From: Sinonovacula constricta | Taxonomy: Eukaryota > Mollusca > Bivalvia > Cardiida > Solecurtidae | Direction: 5' to 3' | Assembly: GCA_007844125.1 (NCBI GenBank) | Contig: CM017569.1 | Location: forward strand, 10,416,363 to 10,480,362 | DNA length: 64,000 bases | Shown here: positions 37,975-50,797 of the stretch, one piece after another | How the letters are laid out: every line of letters starts with the position of its first letter | How positions within the stretch are numbered: the first letter of the stretch is position 1 | Notes under the pieces: model-generated | The model's database searches: none | Told to the model about the DNA's origin: nothing | Seen by the model: the letters and a program-made list of their open reading frames with translations, nothing else | Translations under genes and position numbers: made by a program

Positions 37975-40900
37975 ATGATAAAGACAGTGCTTATTGCAGC
38001 AGCCGCAGTTGGTTGTGTATTGGGGTAAGTTTCTTCTAACTAGACTTGTCAGTCAAGATTGGATTTTCTACACGTGACAATAAAACTTGGTGTGTAGTTC
38101 GGGTGTAGTTCTTATGATATTATTGTTATGTGTTAATATTTACTGTTTAGGAGTTTGATTACATCATGAGAATCGACAATGTTTTAAGTAATAAAAAGCC
38201 CCATCATTTTTAATAAATCATATTGTATTTGTAAATTGTTCCATAGGGAACGTAACAATATTTTCTTCCTAAAACGCCCACACTCAAATTTTCGGCAAGT
38301 TGCCTTTTTCAAGAATTAAACACAAACAAATAACATATTTGCAAACGTTCATGGACAAAAACATGTTTAATGACTTTGAAACCCATACCATGTACTACAC
38401 ACTATGTTTGATCCAACAATCTTCACATATAGAGTATGAGTTATCAGTGAGTGACGCCACTTATACTGTTAGTGCTTAAATGATAGGGCAACACTTCATT
38501 CATAAACAGCTGTTGAAACATTGTTTCTACATCGACCTATAAGCTTTGCGCTATGACGCTGTCCCATGGGTTTACATACATATATATACATACACATATA
38601 TATAACTTCAACGAAGTGTTAATTTGCATTATACTACACAAACATATTGATACGATTTTCTATGTATACACATATGTATATATGTGTACGTGTTTGTTCA
38701 AAACCATACCAAATCCGTAGTTAGTTAAGTAAATATGTCCAGCACTACATTGATTGGTTATTTACGTCCATAGTCATCAGTATTGTCTTTTTATGTACAA
38801 TGGTTGAGTACCCTTATCTTTTTTTAAAAAGCTCAATAAGTTGCTGGGGGTAATTAGCTCTCAATGTATCCAACGTGCTACAGAGAGCATTGTCTTTGAT
38901 GTAAACGCACGAAATAAAAATATAGTTCGGTTTCTTATTATGGCAATAGTTAAGTATACTAAATGATAGATGTTAAATGATTTTTGTTCATGTGTATGCC
39001 TTACAATAGATCGGAAAATTGTGCTCTTCATTATTCGCGCCAGTCTGAATTCTAATTTAGGCAGGATAATGCCATAGGTAAGAATGCCACTTTGCTGCTA
39101 TTGGCGCCGCTTTGGAGAGCGTGGTTCCTCTTACGGAATGGATTTGTAGCAGGTATAAGTAGGAATTTGCAGCTTTTTGCCGAGGTATTGTTTGACAAAA
39201 GAAACTGAGTATGCCTATGTTAGCAATGCAGCTTTTAAATGCAGATGTAGCAGGCGACAATGAAGAAAGTAAGGTAGCAGATATTCTAGTTCTCATCAGA
39301 GTTACCGTTCGTTACTAGCAAATATTTATGCAATGAGTCGACGGTATAAGAGATTGTTTAGTTCCCAGAATAGTCATTTTCTTATTTAAAGCGCATGTCC
39401 TCTGCGGCGCCTTGAATGCCTTATTAAACAACCATGCTCTATCTTGTACCACGCTAGGATAAAGGCCGGGAATATTGGCACCTACCTACCACTTTGCTTC
39501 CTTCAGTACCATCAGCTTAGATTTCTGTAATTGCAAGCTGCAGTGTCCAACCTCGGCATAGTCGGTTTCTTTTGGTAATCAAGATTTTCCCAAACAGCTG
39601 TGAATTCCTCTCATTGCCGGCTACTTTAAAAAAAACTACAATGTGAACCGCGACATTGTCGATTTTTTTTTCTTTACAAATATCTCACCGAACAACGATT
39701 TCCTGTCCTTGACTGCTGCATTATTGTTCCATACAAACTATATTCCATAACTGGCACCGCTCTCTAGAGCGAGTCGATAAACTTGACTGCAAACAATTTG
39801 ACAAAAAGTCATACTCTTAGAAGACATACACGTTTAGACTAAATGTAGTAAATTCTATTCAAATTAGTATTTTAATACGTTCACAAATGTTTAAATAAAC
39901 TAGTGACTCATTTTAGCTATTAATGCTTTTTCTCACAAAGAGTCTAATGTTTTGTCTCTGGGATTTTATGTAACATGCATGCTAATGCTTTCTCCTAGTG
40001 CTAGTCTAAGTTTTGATGTATGTTGCTGTTTTTATAGGACCTTGTAATATTTTCGTATAATATAAATGCAATTGTACATAGAAGTATATCATCTGTTTCA
40101 AGAAAACCACTCAGCCCTGGACGTGTGAGTCTATAAAATTGTTGTGAACATTGTTTTAAGAATATTTTATTTACATCTGTTCTCAAAAACATAATATAAT
40201 ATTGCTTTGAGATAACACTTTCAAGCTGTGACCAATTTAAAAAAATCAGTTTTTCCATCTTTTTTTAATATTATATTTACAAATAAGATTATAAAGTTTT
40301 TCTTATTCTTGTATGACTTTTTAACAGTATCTATTCGTTTTATGTATCACTGAAAAAGAAAAGTTATTATATCTTCAGCGCGAATACGGCTTGTTGGACG
40401 ATTGATCAAATAGCCGATGAGGTGATGCGACAGGGCGATAAAAATGGCGATGGGGTGATGTCCTTGACAGAACTGCAAGAAGAGTTGTTTGTCAACTGGA
40501 ACCTCGGAAGTATGGAGATCTTTTTTTTTTGTTTTACTTCATTTTAGCTTCAAAGAAGGATTACTGTTATGATAAAACTCCAAATAAAAAAGAACAAAAA
40601 ATAACTAAAATTGTTGTCAATTTAGGAATTGTGGATTTGAATCGCAATGCAGTTTTTGTTACCTTTCTTCTCTTAGAAAACTCTTTCTGTACCACTGGTG
40701 CAAGATTCATGAAAAGAAAATGTTTTATTTGTAATATCTGACCGATATATAATTATGCTAGATCTACAAGGAACCAGGCTAGTATGTTCAAATGTCACAT
40801 AATCAAGGATGGCGAATGTAATTTATATGGTAAAGATCATCCAAAAACTGTTTAGAAAGGTTTCTAGAAACTGACAAAACATTTAATGTAATTATCGAGA

Positions 40901-43739
40901 GCTTGTCGACATTCTTTTAAATCAGTCAAATCAATGAAATATGTTGGATCTATATACGTTTTTAATTTTTTATTTTGCGTCAGTCCACACATATCCATGG
41001 TTAGTCTCCTTGCATAATGATTTTTGTTAACATGGTAAGCTACGAGTACTTTCTCCAGTACACTTTATTCTATTTGTGTATGTTGTACGCCTAATAGTTT
41101 GTCATTTCTGTTTTTAACTGGCGCGTGTATACCTGTGCTTTAAAGTTTATTAGATTGCAATAAAAGCTGTAGTACTCGCAGGACCTTGTTATACTTTCTT
41201 ATTTATAAACGCCTCTCAGAAAAAAGAACCTTTACTCAGACACATAAGAAATATTATCCAATTAGTACCGTGTGGAAAAAGTAGTCAATTTATATTACTC
41301 TAACGTGATTTATAACAGCAAATCTTTGTTTATCAATTAATTTAAATATAATATATTGCAATGATTTGGTCTTATTCTAGATAGCTCGAGTTTGACAATG
41401 CACGATTTCGTGACTTCCTGGACTCACCACTTCCACGACCATCAGGCAACCGCACACGAGTTCTTTACACGCCTGGACTCCGACCACGATCTTCACCTAA
41501 CCCTTAACGACGTCTTGCCTTTAATTGTCAAATACGACACAAATAGTAAGTGGTATTTAATAGACTTTGACAGAAATATGGACAGATCTTACAAGACACC
41601 TAAATTCAAGGTCTCTATACATATCAAATCTGCTGCATCAAGTGGTGATAATGCCACCAAATGTTAGTTTCAGTAAAAATGGTTAGGTGTCATGTTTGTT
41701 AACAGATGATGTGGCATTGGTATCCAAATATGTAAAAGCATGTAAATGAAGTACTCTTAATTTTACGTACAGGAAAACTAACCCTGATTTTTTCTATGTA
41801 ATAAAGTATAATTTTGAATTACAGTACATAATAACGGTATATAATTAACACTGCAAGTAATATAAATAACACGTTTTAACAGGCCATTGACTTAAGTAAT
41901 GATAATTTTAACAGCCTTTGACAGTAAATATTAATCATATGTGAATACATTTCACATATCACAATTCAGCATTTATTGGATTAACTCCTATTCCTCAAAG
42001 TTCGTAAAGTTCTTTATTTAGGAAACAGATTTTAAATTTCCGTGATCTAAACGATAAACCTTGGTATACTGGGCATTCAGGGAACATTAAAAAAGTCTGG
42101 TTCCATTCTAACACGTTCTGCAAGACATTTTGACTTTAAAAAGAGACACACATGAGTACAATATTGTTAGGTTGTTTCCCCTGTTTGGCTGTTCTATTTC
42201 TCTCACGCTTACTTCCTGTTTTTTTTTCTAAAAGAATATCAAAACCGACGCAATTGCATATTTTTTATTACATTGAAATACTTCTGCCATAAAAATGTCA
42301 AATTTTAATAAATAACGAAACCGTTAATTTCCAAGATACGGTAAAGTTTCAGGTGAATGTCATTTGAAGCGAAAACATGTCAGCTTGGTCAACAACTCGA
42401 AAATGGGTAGTGAATGTAAAAGGAATAGCTATTCTATTGCAGTGAAATAGTCCTGATTTATGCCGTGGCATATCGTTTATTTTATCAGAATGCTTCTTTG
42501 TTTATAGAGGTAAAATAAAATATTGATAGTGTTAGAATGATTCATGTATATCTGTAATCAGTTCTTGTGATTTCTGTAATCAAGATCATAACGATTTAAC
42601 GACACCAATACCAACTGGGATAGGTAAATAATGGGCTTTAGAAGAAATATGCAATTCACCATTTAGTATCATTTATATAATGTGTCATTTTGAAGGCATT
42701 GGAAAGCTGCCTTATCTGACTTCAAGGCATTGGAACTTGACCTTATCTGGCCGTAGGGGTGGAGTGTGTTTACCAGGTTGGACGCAGCCTTAGGCTGCAG
42801 TGGTAACAGGCAAAAGGTGGGGTTTAATATGTTTCTGGGCAATGGCAGTACAATGAGCCCATGTGCATCAAATGCGACTCAGTGTTTCTTTGTTAACTTT
42901 TCGCCTATGGCATTATGTATTTGATGAAAAATTAAGGGTCCGGCTGTGTTCCCAGACCATGGTGCCATGTTGTCGTTTTGTTGTTGTTGTTTTATTTTTG
43001 TTGTTGTTTTTGTGCGGGGTCGTTAAGGAAATACTTGTCATTAGGACTATCCATTTACATTTTTCTAGATGTTTGGTTTTCCTCAGGGCGACTGGTGCAA
43101 ATTATAATTAAATTATCCCTTTTGATATTTTCAGACAATGCAATGGTTGAAGACTACGGAGTTCAGAGCATTCCTTCACGCGGTAAGTGTCTCGTCTATG
43201 TAATTTCTAGTCTCAAGTTTGTCCTGTTAACTGTAGATGACTAATGGGAATGTGGAAAAAATATAACCGTTTAAGAAGATGACAAAAAATGGCAATGCCC
43301 TTTGAGTATAGCAGCATATAATACAAGGTTTTGACATGCCAGTCAATTGTAAAGGGGCAAAAACTCGAGACATTAAAGAAAATATAGCATACCCAACATT
43401 TACCGATTTGGAACGATCAACACGAAAATATTATTAAAATCATTGTTATGTATTGTTACTTTGAACAATTTGTTTCCCATATACATCACATTCCCGATAT
43501 TATATAAATAGTTTTTATCTCATAATAGTTTCTATCATATTTGCAATTAATTTTATCAATTCACCTTTTTCTTAATAAATATCAAGTTTTCTCTTGTTGT
43601 CGCTTTACTTTAATGATACAATTGCAATGACAGAGTTAAGGTATAAATAACAATTTGAGAAGCCGTATAAGTATATGGTCCATGTTGCTCTTTATTGCCT
43701 TATTTCGCTGTTGCAGTATCATCCAGATTCGGCCGCTAA
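37975..43739 (+). CDS. Gene A: secreted EF-hand protein of a three-gene family, C-terminus frameshifted
   Basis: Coding exons: 37975-38024, 40379-40509, 41381-41545, 43135-43182, 43717-43739. The signal peptide is MIKTVLIAAAAVGCVLG (residues 1-17), with mature start ANTACW. EF loop 1 is canonical (D37 to E48, DKNGDGVMSLTE). A variant loop DSDHDLHLTLND (93-104) has no Gly at position 6 and Asp at position 12. Between them lies a histidine cluster HHFHDH. Coding exon 4 is 48 nt where both paralogs have 47. The extra base replaces the end of the third EF loop and moves the last exon out of frame, stopping at TAA 43737-43739 (138 residues). The intact tail (YHPDS...GGHGHGCH, stop 43765-43767) is still present out of frame. 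It may be a recently damaged copy, a variant, or an assembly error. Ca2+ binding outside the cell is the likely role; the partner is unknown. Confidence 0.85.
38025..40378 (+). other. Large first coding intron of gene A
   Basis: The 39,050-39,600 part has higher GC content than its surroundings and a 79-codon minus-strand ORF of no recognised family. It may be an old mobile-element fragment. Nothing else is recognisable. Confidence 0.4.
42690..42765 (+). repeat. Two-unit short tandem repeat
   Basis: AAGGCATTGGAA followed by TGCCTTATCTG or TGACCTTATCTG is repeated with a period near 31, in the gene A intron before coding exon 4. Confidence 0.7.
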
Positions 43740-43847
43740 TGGAGGTCATGGCCACGGATGTCATTAGCAGCAAGATGTCTAATTTCTACAAAGTGTTAGA
43801 CTGTGCGTTATTTCCGACATAAATGTATTAGAGTAGAGCATACACGA

Positions 43848-43853
43848 AATAAA
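43848..43853 (+). terminator. Polyadenylation signal of gene A
   Basis: AATAAA 81 bases after the ancestral stop position, at a spacing similar to genes B and C. Confidence 0.65.
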
Positions 43854-46728
43854 TATAATTTGTTTGAGCGTTTTTATTTGTGTTTGTCGGTCATCATCCG
43901 TTCACAATTTATAACATTTTTTTTTAAATGAATGAATATATTAACGTCATTTTCCTCAAAAAAAGAGGAATGATAAATAAATTTGCAAAAAAACATGTCG
44001 CCGAAATCGTGTAATGGCACAAAAAAAGTGTTGTTAAATAGATTCATTTGCATAAGTAAAATGTGTCTTTTACTTGTGTTCCGAAGAGGATATAAAGTAC
44101 AACAAAATTTCTTTGTACAAATTTCGAAGTAAATCACGTTAACTGTAGTGGTATTGCGTGAGTATCAATGCGGCCATGGACGGTAAAGGCATCTTAAATC
44201 CTGGGCAAATGAACCATTCCAAACTAGCTGTTTTTAACCAACATAGGTCTATGTAAGCGAAACTTAAACGTTCCTAAATAATATTTATTCCGGTAGAAAA
44301 CGACAATTCACCCTGAGTCCAGTCGAGATGCCGAGCGGTTATTTGCAATTTTGCAAATCCATTAAAGATACATAGTGGGCTAACAGCAACACTAGATACA
44401 GACTTGGAACGGTGCTTTCGCTTAACTTTAAATGCGCATAACATGCATCAAACAGTAACAAACAAGAGACCATTCAAACAACACCAGAACGTACAAAACT
44501 ATGAATATATTAGAGGATTTGATGATGATAAGGATGATGAAGATGAAGACAAGGATGCTGCTGCTACTGCAGCTGATGATTATAATAGGATGGTTGTCAA
44601 TTTATAAAAAAATTATTTTTTTCTGTGAATTAGAAACAAAACCCCAGAAAAATACTAGAGAGAATATGCATAGATTGTCATATCATTCATATAATAGGAA
44701 CAATGGCAAAATGGGGTGTTTAAAATAAATGACTAGCAATTCAGAAAAATAAAGATAAGCACTTTAGTGGTTTAATGCTATTCTGTTATAAAACACTTAT
44801 TATGAATTTAACAAGATGACAATGTCAAATATAATTTCTGAAGTTATAATACTTTTTTATTTTGCGAACACTTCCACTTTCATCTGTTGCAAAAACAACA
44901 AAAACACATGAATTTTGCACATGGGGTAAGTCTGTTTTGCAGACATTCTATCCCCGATAAAATACGAGCCCTAATTCGGTAAACGGCGATCTATTTTTAA
45001 ATGTTTATTTATATTGAATTTTTTTTCGTGTGTCTGTTTTTATTATTAAACAGTCTTAACCTTGAACGTAATTATACACGGATTCTCGGTACCCCCTTAG
45101 ATATTCACACCTATGTTAGTAGCTAGGAATGCTTCTCGGTACCTCAGTCGATGTTCGGACTACATGTTAACAAAGTGAGAGTATCCAATACATGTAGCAA
45201 CGAAACAGTCCCTAGTTAAAAATAGCCTATAATATGTTTGAAGTGCTGTTGGGAATTATATTAATATTATGGAATTTGGATTTGAGGGTTCAAAATTTTA
45301 ACCCTTGACCCGTAACGTTTTTAAACAGATTTTATTCGATTAGGATGATCGTTGATAAAGGTCCAAACACGAAGAAAAGCATTTGTAACATGCTTGAAGT
45401 ATTCTTTGTCAAGGTTCAAGTTATGGACTTCGGGATTGGAGGATTCCGGGTTCAAACCCAAGACCCGACATGAGATTTAAGCCCTTGAGCCATTATTTAT
45501 TTTAAGAACATTTTGCAAAAAAAAAGAGAATATGTTCAGACTAATTGTTACTTTCATGACCACTTCCTTATCCACAAATGTACTAAAAAGCAGTATCCAT
45601 CTTGGATAATAACTTGCTTTTCATTATAAGCCATTAGATATTTTGTAGTATGTCGGTCTTATATTGCACATACCACATTTCACTTGACGGAACCTTTTGT
45701 TAAGTTATATTTTAACGTCAGTTCAATGTGGAATTATAACCACATCAGCACACAATTACGTAATAACTTCCTTCGGGATCAATGACATGCCATGTCGTTC
45801 TGTTTACCTTTTTCTGAGTTTTTGTCTTCATTTATTCCACTTTAAAATGCTTGAAGTGGGCTTATTTTAGGAAACACTAAACTTTGCTTCTCCGTGTACA
45901 TAATCAAAATACAAAAATACTTCCATGCAAAACAAATTTGATTTTAAACAAGAAGATACTTAGAAAGAAAGCATATGGAACATCTTAAAAATTACTTGGT
46001 GTCGCGTATTTCGTTATATTTTATTTTTGTTTTAAACCATTCTATGGTAACAGGATTATACATTATACATACTTTTTGATGATTTATAGTTAGTGAAAAC
46101 TATCAAACAAAAACCATAACTTTTCAAATATATTTTCTTACTTGCTCCCATGTTGCTTTAACCTGCTTATCTGCATCAGATTTTGCGTCGCATTTAATGC
46201 TTCGCATCAATGACTTTTCTTCTTTCAAATTTGGAATACGTGTTAGTTATCAAAGAGAGATCTTTTTTCAAAAAAGCATGTCACTTTCTTATTTGCAAGG
46301 CATAGCCAACTGAAGCTGAAGCTATATTAAAGCGATCATATCGGTTTTAGAAAAAAATATTTAGGTACATCAATAAACTTAATTATTCAATATATTAATT
46401 AATCATTTTCTATTGAACCGAAAGAATGCGAAACTATCGAAATAAATATTAAATTTGACAAGAATAATGATAACAACGAAAAAATATCTTCTTACTATCA
46501 GAGCTTTAATTTTCAGTGTAAATAGTAAAGTATTAAAACGTAATTTTGCATTGATTTGAAATTTAAAGTTGAACCTTTATATTCTGAAAAACATTCTTCA
46601 ATGTTAGAATCAGAGACTTGACTCAACATTTTCTAGAAATTTCTGAAAGGTCGCTTTAACCGTGTTCATTATAACTATCTGCTCATGCCCGATTAGTCGG
46701 CAAACACTCGTCAGTTCTAAACAGTTAA
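43854..46728. other. Intergenic space between genes A and B
   Basis: Contains the minus-oriented ~155-bp tandem pair at 45.2-45.5 kb. An acidic low-complexity ORF near 44.5 kb (GAT-rich) is probably non-coding. Confidence 0.55.
45232..45490 (-). repeat. Short array of a ~155-bp tandem unit
   Basis: Two units start at about 45,232 and 45,388 (ACATGCTTGAAGTATTCTTT, TCAAGG, ATGGACTTCGGGATTGGAGG, GGGTTCAAACCC), a period near 156. The reverse complement matches the array at 56.05-56.47 kb, so it is the same satellite-like unit in the other orientation. Confidence 0.7.
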
Positions 46729-46812
46729 CTGATTGGCCAGAAAGTGTCGTACTATTAGAAGGAAACGTGCCTTACAATTAGCCACGGAGCACATTTTACA
46801 AAGCAGTATAAT
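46729..46812 (+). promoter_or_regulatory. Putative upstream promoter block of gene B
   Basis: GATTGG, then GTCGTACTATTAGAA and GAAACGTGCC, then AGTATAATGG. The first two blocks match the order and spacing of the gene A promoter. It lies about 400 bases before the presumed leader end, so either the leader is longer here or an insertion separates them. Another TATA-like TTATAA lies near 47098. Confidence 0.4.
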
Positions 46813-47149
46813 GGAGGTATTCTACTCAGTGTGTAAGGTATACTAGAACGTTCATGCTAAAAGATTATTATTGACGCCCTATATATGTACAGAGGTTGCC
46901 ACGTAGCACCGAAACTATGTTATTTCTGTTAGCGAAACAAAGTGAGCTTTTAAGAAGAAATGAAAGGCAATATGGAGAGTATTTTGTAATTTGCATTTTA
47001 TAGCCTTTGAAGACGTTCAAATCATTGTATTTACAAACGACACGGACAATAAATTATACCTATGCATCCACTATTATAATTATGTCATTTATCATTTTAT
47101 AATGGAAAAAGCTGCAGATACTACCTTTAAAATAGAGACCATTGCTGTA

Positions 47150-47228
47150 AATGTCGAAAGATAAAACATGACCGACTGACGTGCCTACGTCGAGATCGAC
47201 AAAGGACTTTCAGGAGATTACCACACCG
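47150..47228 (+). other. Putative non-coding leader exon (3' part) of gene B
   Basis: Contains GAAAGATAAAA and ACGTGCCTACG and ends ATTACCACACCG before gtttga. This parallels gene C (ATAGATAAAG, ACGTGCCAACG, TTCACCACACAG/gtttgc). The first coding exon has its acceptor at 47671, ten bases before the ATG. Confidence 0.5.
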
Positions 47229-47681
47229 GTTTGATTTCTTAAGTAAAATAAAAATATATTTTGTAAGTGACATTTAAATAAAAACACAAATTATATTGTA
47301 TGCATTGAAAAGTGTAAATAACGTTAATATATACCTTCCAGTTATTCTCTCGTGTTAAATATTTTACTATTGCAGTATACATTTAACTAATTTGAAGCGC
47401 TTGTTCATATATATCATACAATTGTCATATGTTAAGTGCGGTTAAAGATTATGTTATTTTTAAAATGTATGCATACAAAACTTCTAGATAAAAACAACTA
47501 ATTTGTGTGTTTGAAAGTCGTTAAAAAATCTTTTTGTATTCAGCTTAAGTTCTTGTTCTGAAAATATCTCGACTTCTGCACTTAAGTATTTATAAGCATT
47601 ATTTTTCTTGAAAAGTAAGGAAGTTCAAGAAAAAATACAAATAATTTTACTTAATTTGTTCTGCTTACCAGAGCCACCACT

Positions 47682-50600
47682 ATGATGAAGACAGTGCTTA
47701 TTGCAGCAGCCGTAGTTGGTTGTGTCTTCGGGTAAGTAATGTGACTTGGAGAAACGTGGTGTAGTTTGAATTTTGGACATATATTATCAACATTTGGTTA
47801 ACTAATATCATCTGATATTTCCTGCTAAATATTAATATTTGTTATATTTCACAGGACTTTTCGGATTTCTAGTTATAAGAGCTTTAATTTTTCTTTATGA
47901 AACGTGTACAGGTCAAATTTTCGTCAGACATAAATAGGTTACTGACTGACCAGATGGTGATATATTAAAGTATATACCATGTATGTGCTTTAACATGGTA
48001 AATAGTGTCTGGGGCGCTGTCAGTTAACATAATATGTACAGCTTTTCTATGTTTGCTATTAATTGTATTTGCTGTCAAACTTATTGTAAATTTTACTATT
48101 TCTGTCTTCTATTGTTATACCCAGATAATTGCTAAATGTTTACTTCAAAGTGGTGGTTGTATGTAATCATCTCAAGTTATGCATAAGTTACAAAAACAAA
48201 TATTAATTATGCCTTTAAAAATAATAACAACATAGCTTATGTCTTTAAAACCTTAAGGAAATGAGTTGGCAAGAAAAAAAAGCATCCATATTATTCCCTC
48301 AATATTTCGAAAGGTATGAAACTGACCTTACAGTCTGATCTGTTGAAAATCTTAAAAATACGTTACACACTTTTACAATGTTATTTAAAATGTTTCAAAA
48401 AATTCTCTTTAACATTGTTATTTAAGCAACATTCAAAACAATAAACTTTAAAACTTGGACAAATGTCCTTATTTCAAGAAATAATTCTCAGAAAGCAATT
48501 ATGAACGTATTTAGTAAAGACTGTGATGTATTTCGCAGTGATATGAACAGCATACATTTTTATCATGTAAAATAATCATGATTAGTGTGTTCTATTGTAT
48601 TTAGAGCCAACTGTTGAACTATTAACACTGCCTAATTGTATCTGCAGTGCGAATACGGCCTGCTGGACGATTGACCAGATAGCCGACGAAGTGATGCGAC
48701 AGGGCGATAAAAATGGTGATGGTGTAATGGACATGGTAGAACTACAGCAGGAGTTATTTGTCAACTGGAATCTTGGAAGTAAGCACTTAGCTATGGCTTT
48801 TTTCCTTATATGTTCACATTTAGTCGAATTTGAATTGTTTTAAATGTTGTTTAAAAGTCCAATGTTGTTAATACCACGTACTATCAATGATTAATACTTA
48901 GTCTACAACTGTCATTTTGGATATTCAAGATGACTCAAGGCTGACGATGCATGATTTTGTGGCTGCGTGGACTCTTCACTTCCACGATCATCAGTCCACC
49001 GCCCACGAGTTCTTTACACGTCTGGACACTGATCAAGATCATTACCTAACCCTTGCTGATGTCGTGCCGTTAATTATAAAATATGACGCAAATAGTAAGT
49101 CTGTTTCTCTTGTTGAATTTACAGTATAGCAATCGTATTTCAAATTTATTCAGCTACATTTTCTACCTTAGAATAAGTATGCGCATAGATAATGTTGTTA
49201 AAAACAAGTACAAAAATATTAAAGCATGCAGTGCAAGAGATTTTGCATCAAGTAGTGAAGTATATAATCTCAAGATCACATGACAATGAACACAATTCAA
49301 ATCTTAATCGTTGTAACTGAATCGTTATTCGAAGTCATAATGCTATATTATCTTGTAAACCAGGTTATACTTCTATCAATATTTGTTCAATGCAAATAAA
49401 GAAACAAGCCATCACGCCTCGAGTTACACCAACATTGGTCTGCACAGCCTTAGCCTGCAATTGGGAATATGGCAGTTTTTTTCCAATAACATGCACTTTT
49501 CAATTTTCAATTTTGAACTTTGGCATGGAAACAATAATATTGAATAATCTTCAATACAACAACATGCTTGATTTAAAAAGCAACAAAATCCATGCACACC
49601 AAACTGGTAAACAATCGGTATGAATCCGATCATATGCTTCTACGTAACCATCTGTAAGCAGATAATACCGAGTTTGTCTGTGAACATGCCGTGATTCGCC
49701 TTAACAACGCAGATCGAAACTGTAAATTAACCACAAATTATTCTCTTATACAACATGTCATGCATCGATATGTACCGCACATGTGGCTGTAGACGAAAAT
49801 ACTTCGTTACCAATTTGTGGTTAACCCCCTCAATTAAATCAAGGATTAGTTTATTTTCTACAATAATCACATCTATAATATTGTTATTGTTTTTTCTTTC
49901 AAGACGATTCCTGCCGATGAAGGAACTTTTTTGCTTTTTTTACGATCTGTTTAGTTTTAGTTTCGTCTCTACCTTGGAAAATGATAAAAGCGCGATTAAT
50001 TGTTTGATATTTTCAGGTAATGCATTGGTTGAAGACGCTGAATTCAGAGCATTCCTTCACGCGGTAAGTATCTCGTGGACATAACATCTAGGCTACGTTT
50101 GACCTATTTATCAGAGATTTATAATATGGGTACATTTCTCTATAATACTTTTTTAATTCGATTGTATTTGTTATATTAAAGCGATATGGTTACTGATGGA
50201 CATTTGCTGACAAAAGCACGGATTATTATCCACCTTAGGATGATGCCACAAGTGTATGGTTAATTATCAAAGAAATTCCGCTGATAATTTAGGAAGGATT
50301 TATCTGCACAAGAATGTTTAAGTATAAAAACAAGCAATAGCTCTGGATCACACTACGCAACCTGAGTCATCTTCCGTTTATGCACAACTGTACATCCGTA
50401 TTTATCTTCCATGCAAGTATGAATGAATTCCGATACAAAAGTGTAGGAACAATTTTCCGTAAAAAGCTAAAAATACAAAGGGCAATAATCCAAAAAACAG
50501 TTGTTCTCACAAGAATTAAAATTGCCTTTCACCTATGTATGCTATATATTACGTCTTAATGACTGCGTCAAATTATCTTTTTACTACATTACTTTTCTCT

Positions 50601-50723
50601 TATTCTATTTTATTATTATTCTTATTTGATCGCCATAAATAACTGACAGTATATTTTATTCTACTGATTCAGTATCATCCAGATTCGACCACTAATGGAG
50701 GTCATGGCCACGGTTGCCATTAG
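47682..50723 (+). CDS. Gene B: secreted EF-hand protein with histidine-rich segments
   Basis: Coding exons: 47682-47731, 48648-48778, 48930-49094, 50017-50063, 50673-50723, in phases 2, 1, 1, 0. It makes a 147-residue precursor. The signal peptide is MMKTVLIAAAVVGCVFG. EF loop 1 is DKNGDGVMDMVE (37-48, canonical). Variant loop DTDQDHYLTLAD is at 93-104. A third loop-like DANSNALVEDAE lies at 113-124. A weak loop-like segment N58-D69 precedes MHDF. The region between the loop pairs carries HFHDH and the C-terminus is GGHGHGCH. Only two cysteines (22 and 146) remain in the mature chain and could form a disulfide joining its two ends. Secretion and Ca2+ binding follow from family knowledge. Binding of Zn or Cu by the histidines is an inference. 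No named orthologue is claimed. Confidence 0.9.
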
Positions 50724-50791
50724 CAACAAGATGTCCGGTTGCTAAGAAGTCGCACCTACGTCAAAAATGAATGCACATGTTGTATAATTAT

Positions 50792-50797
50792 AATAAA
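50792..50797 (+). terminator. Polyadenylation signal of gene B
   Basis: AATAAA 69 bases after the stop codon. Confidence 0.65.
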
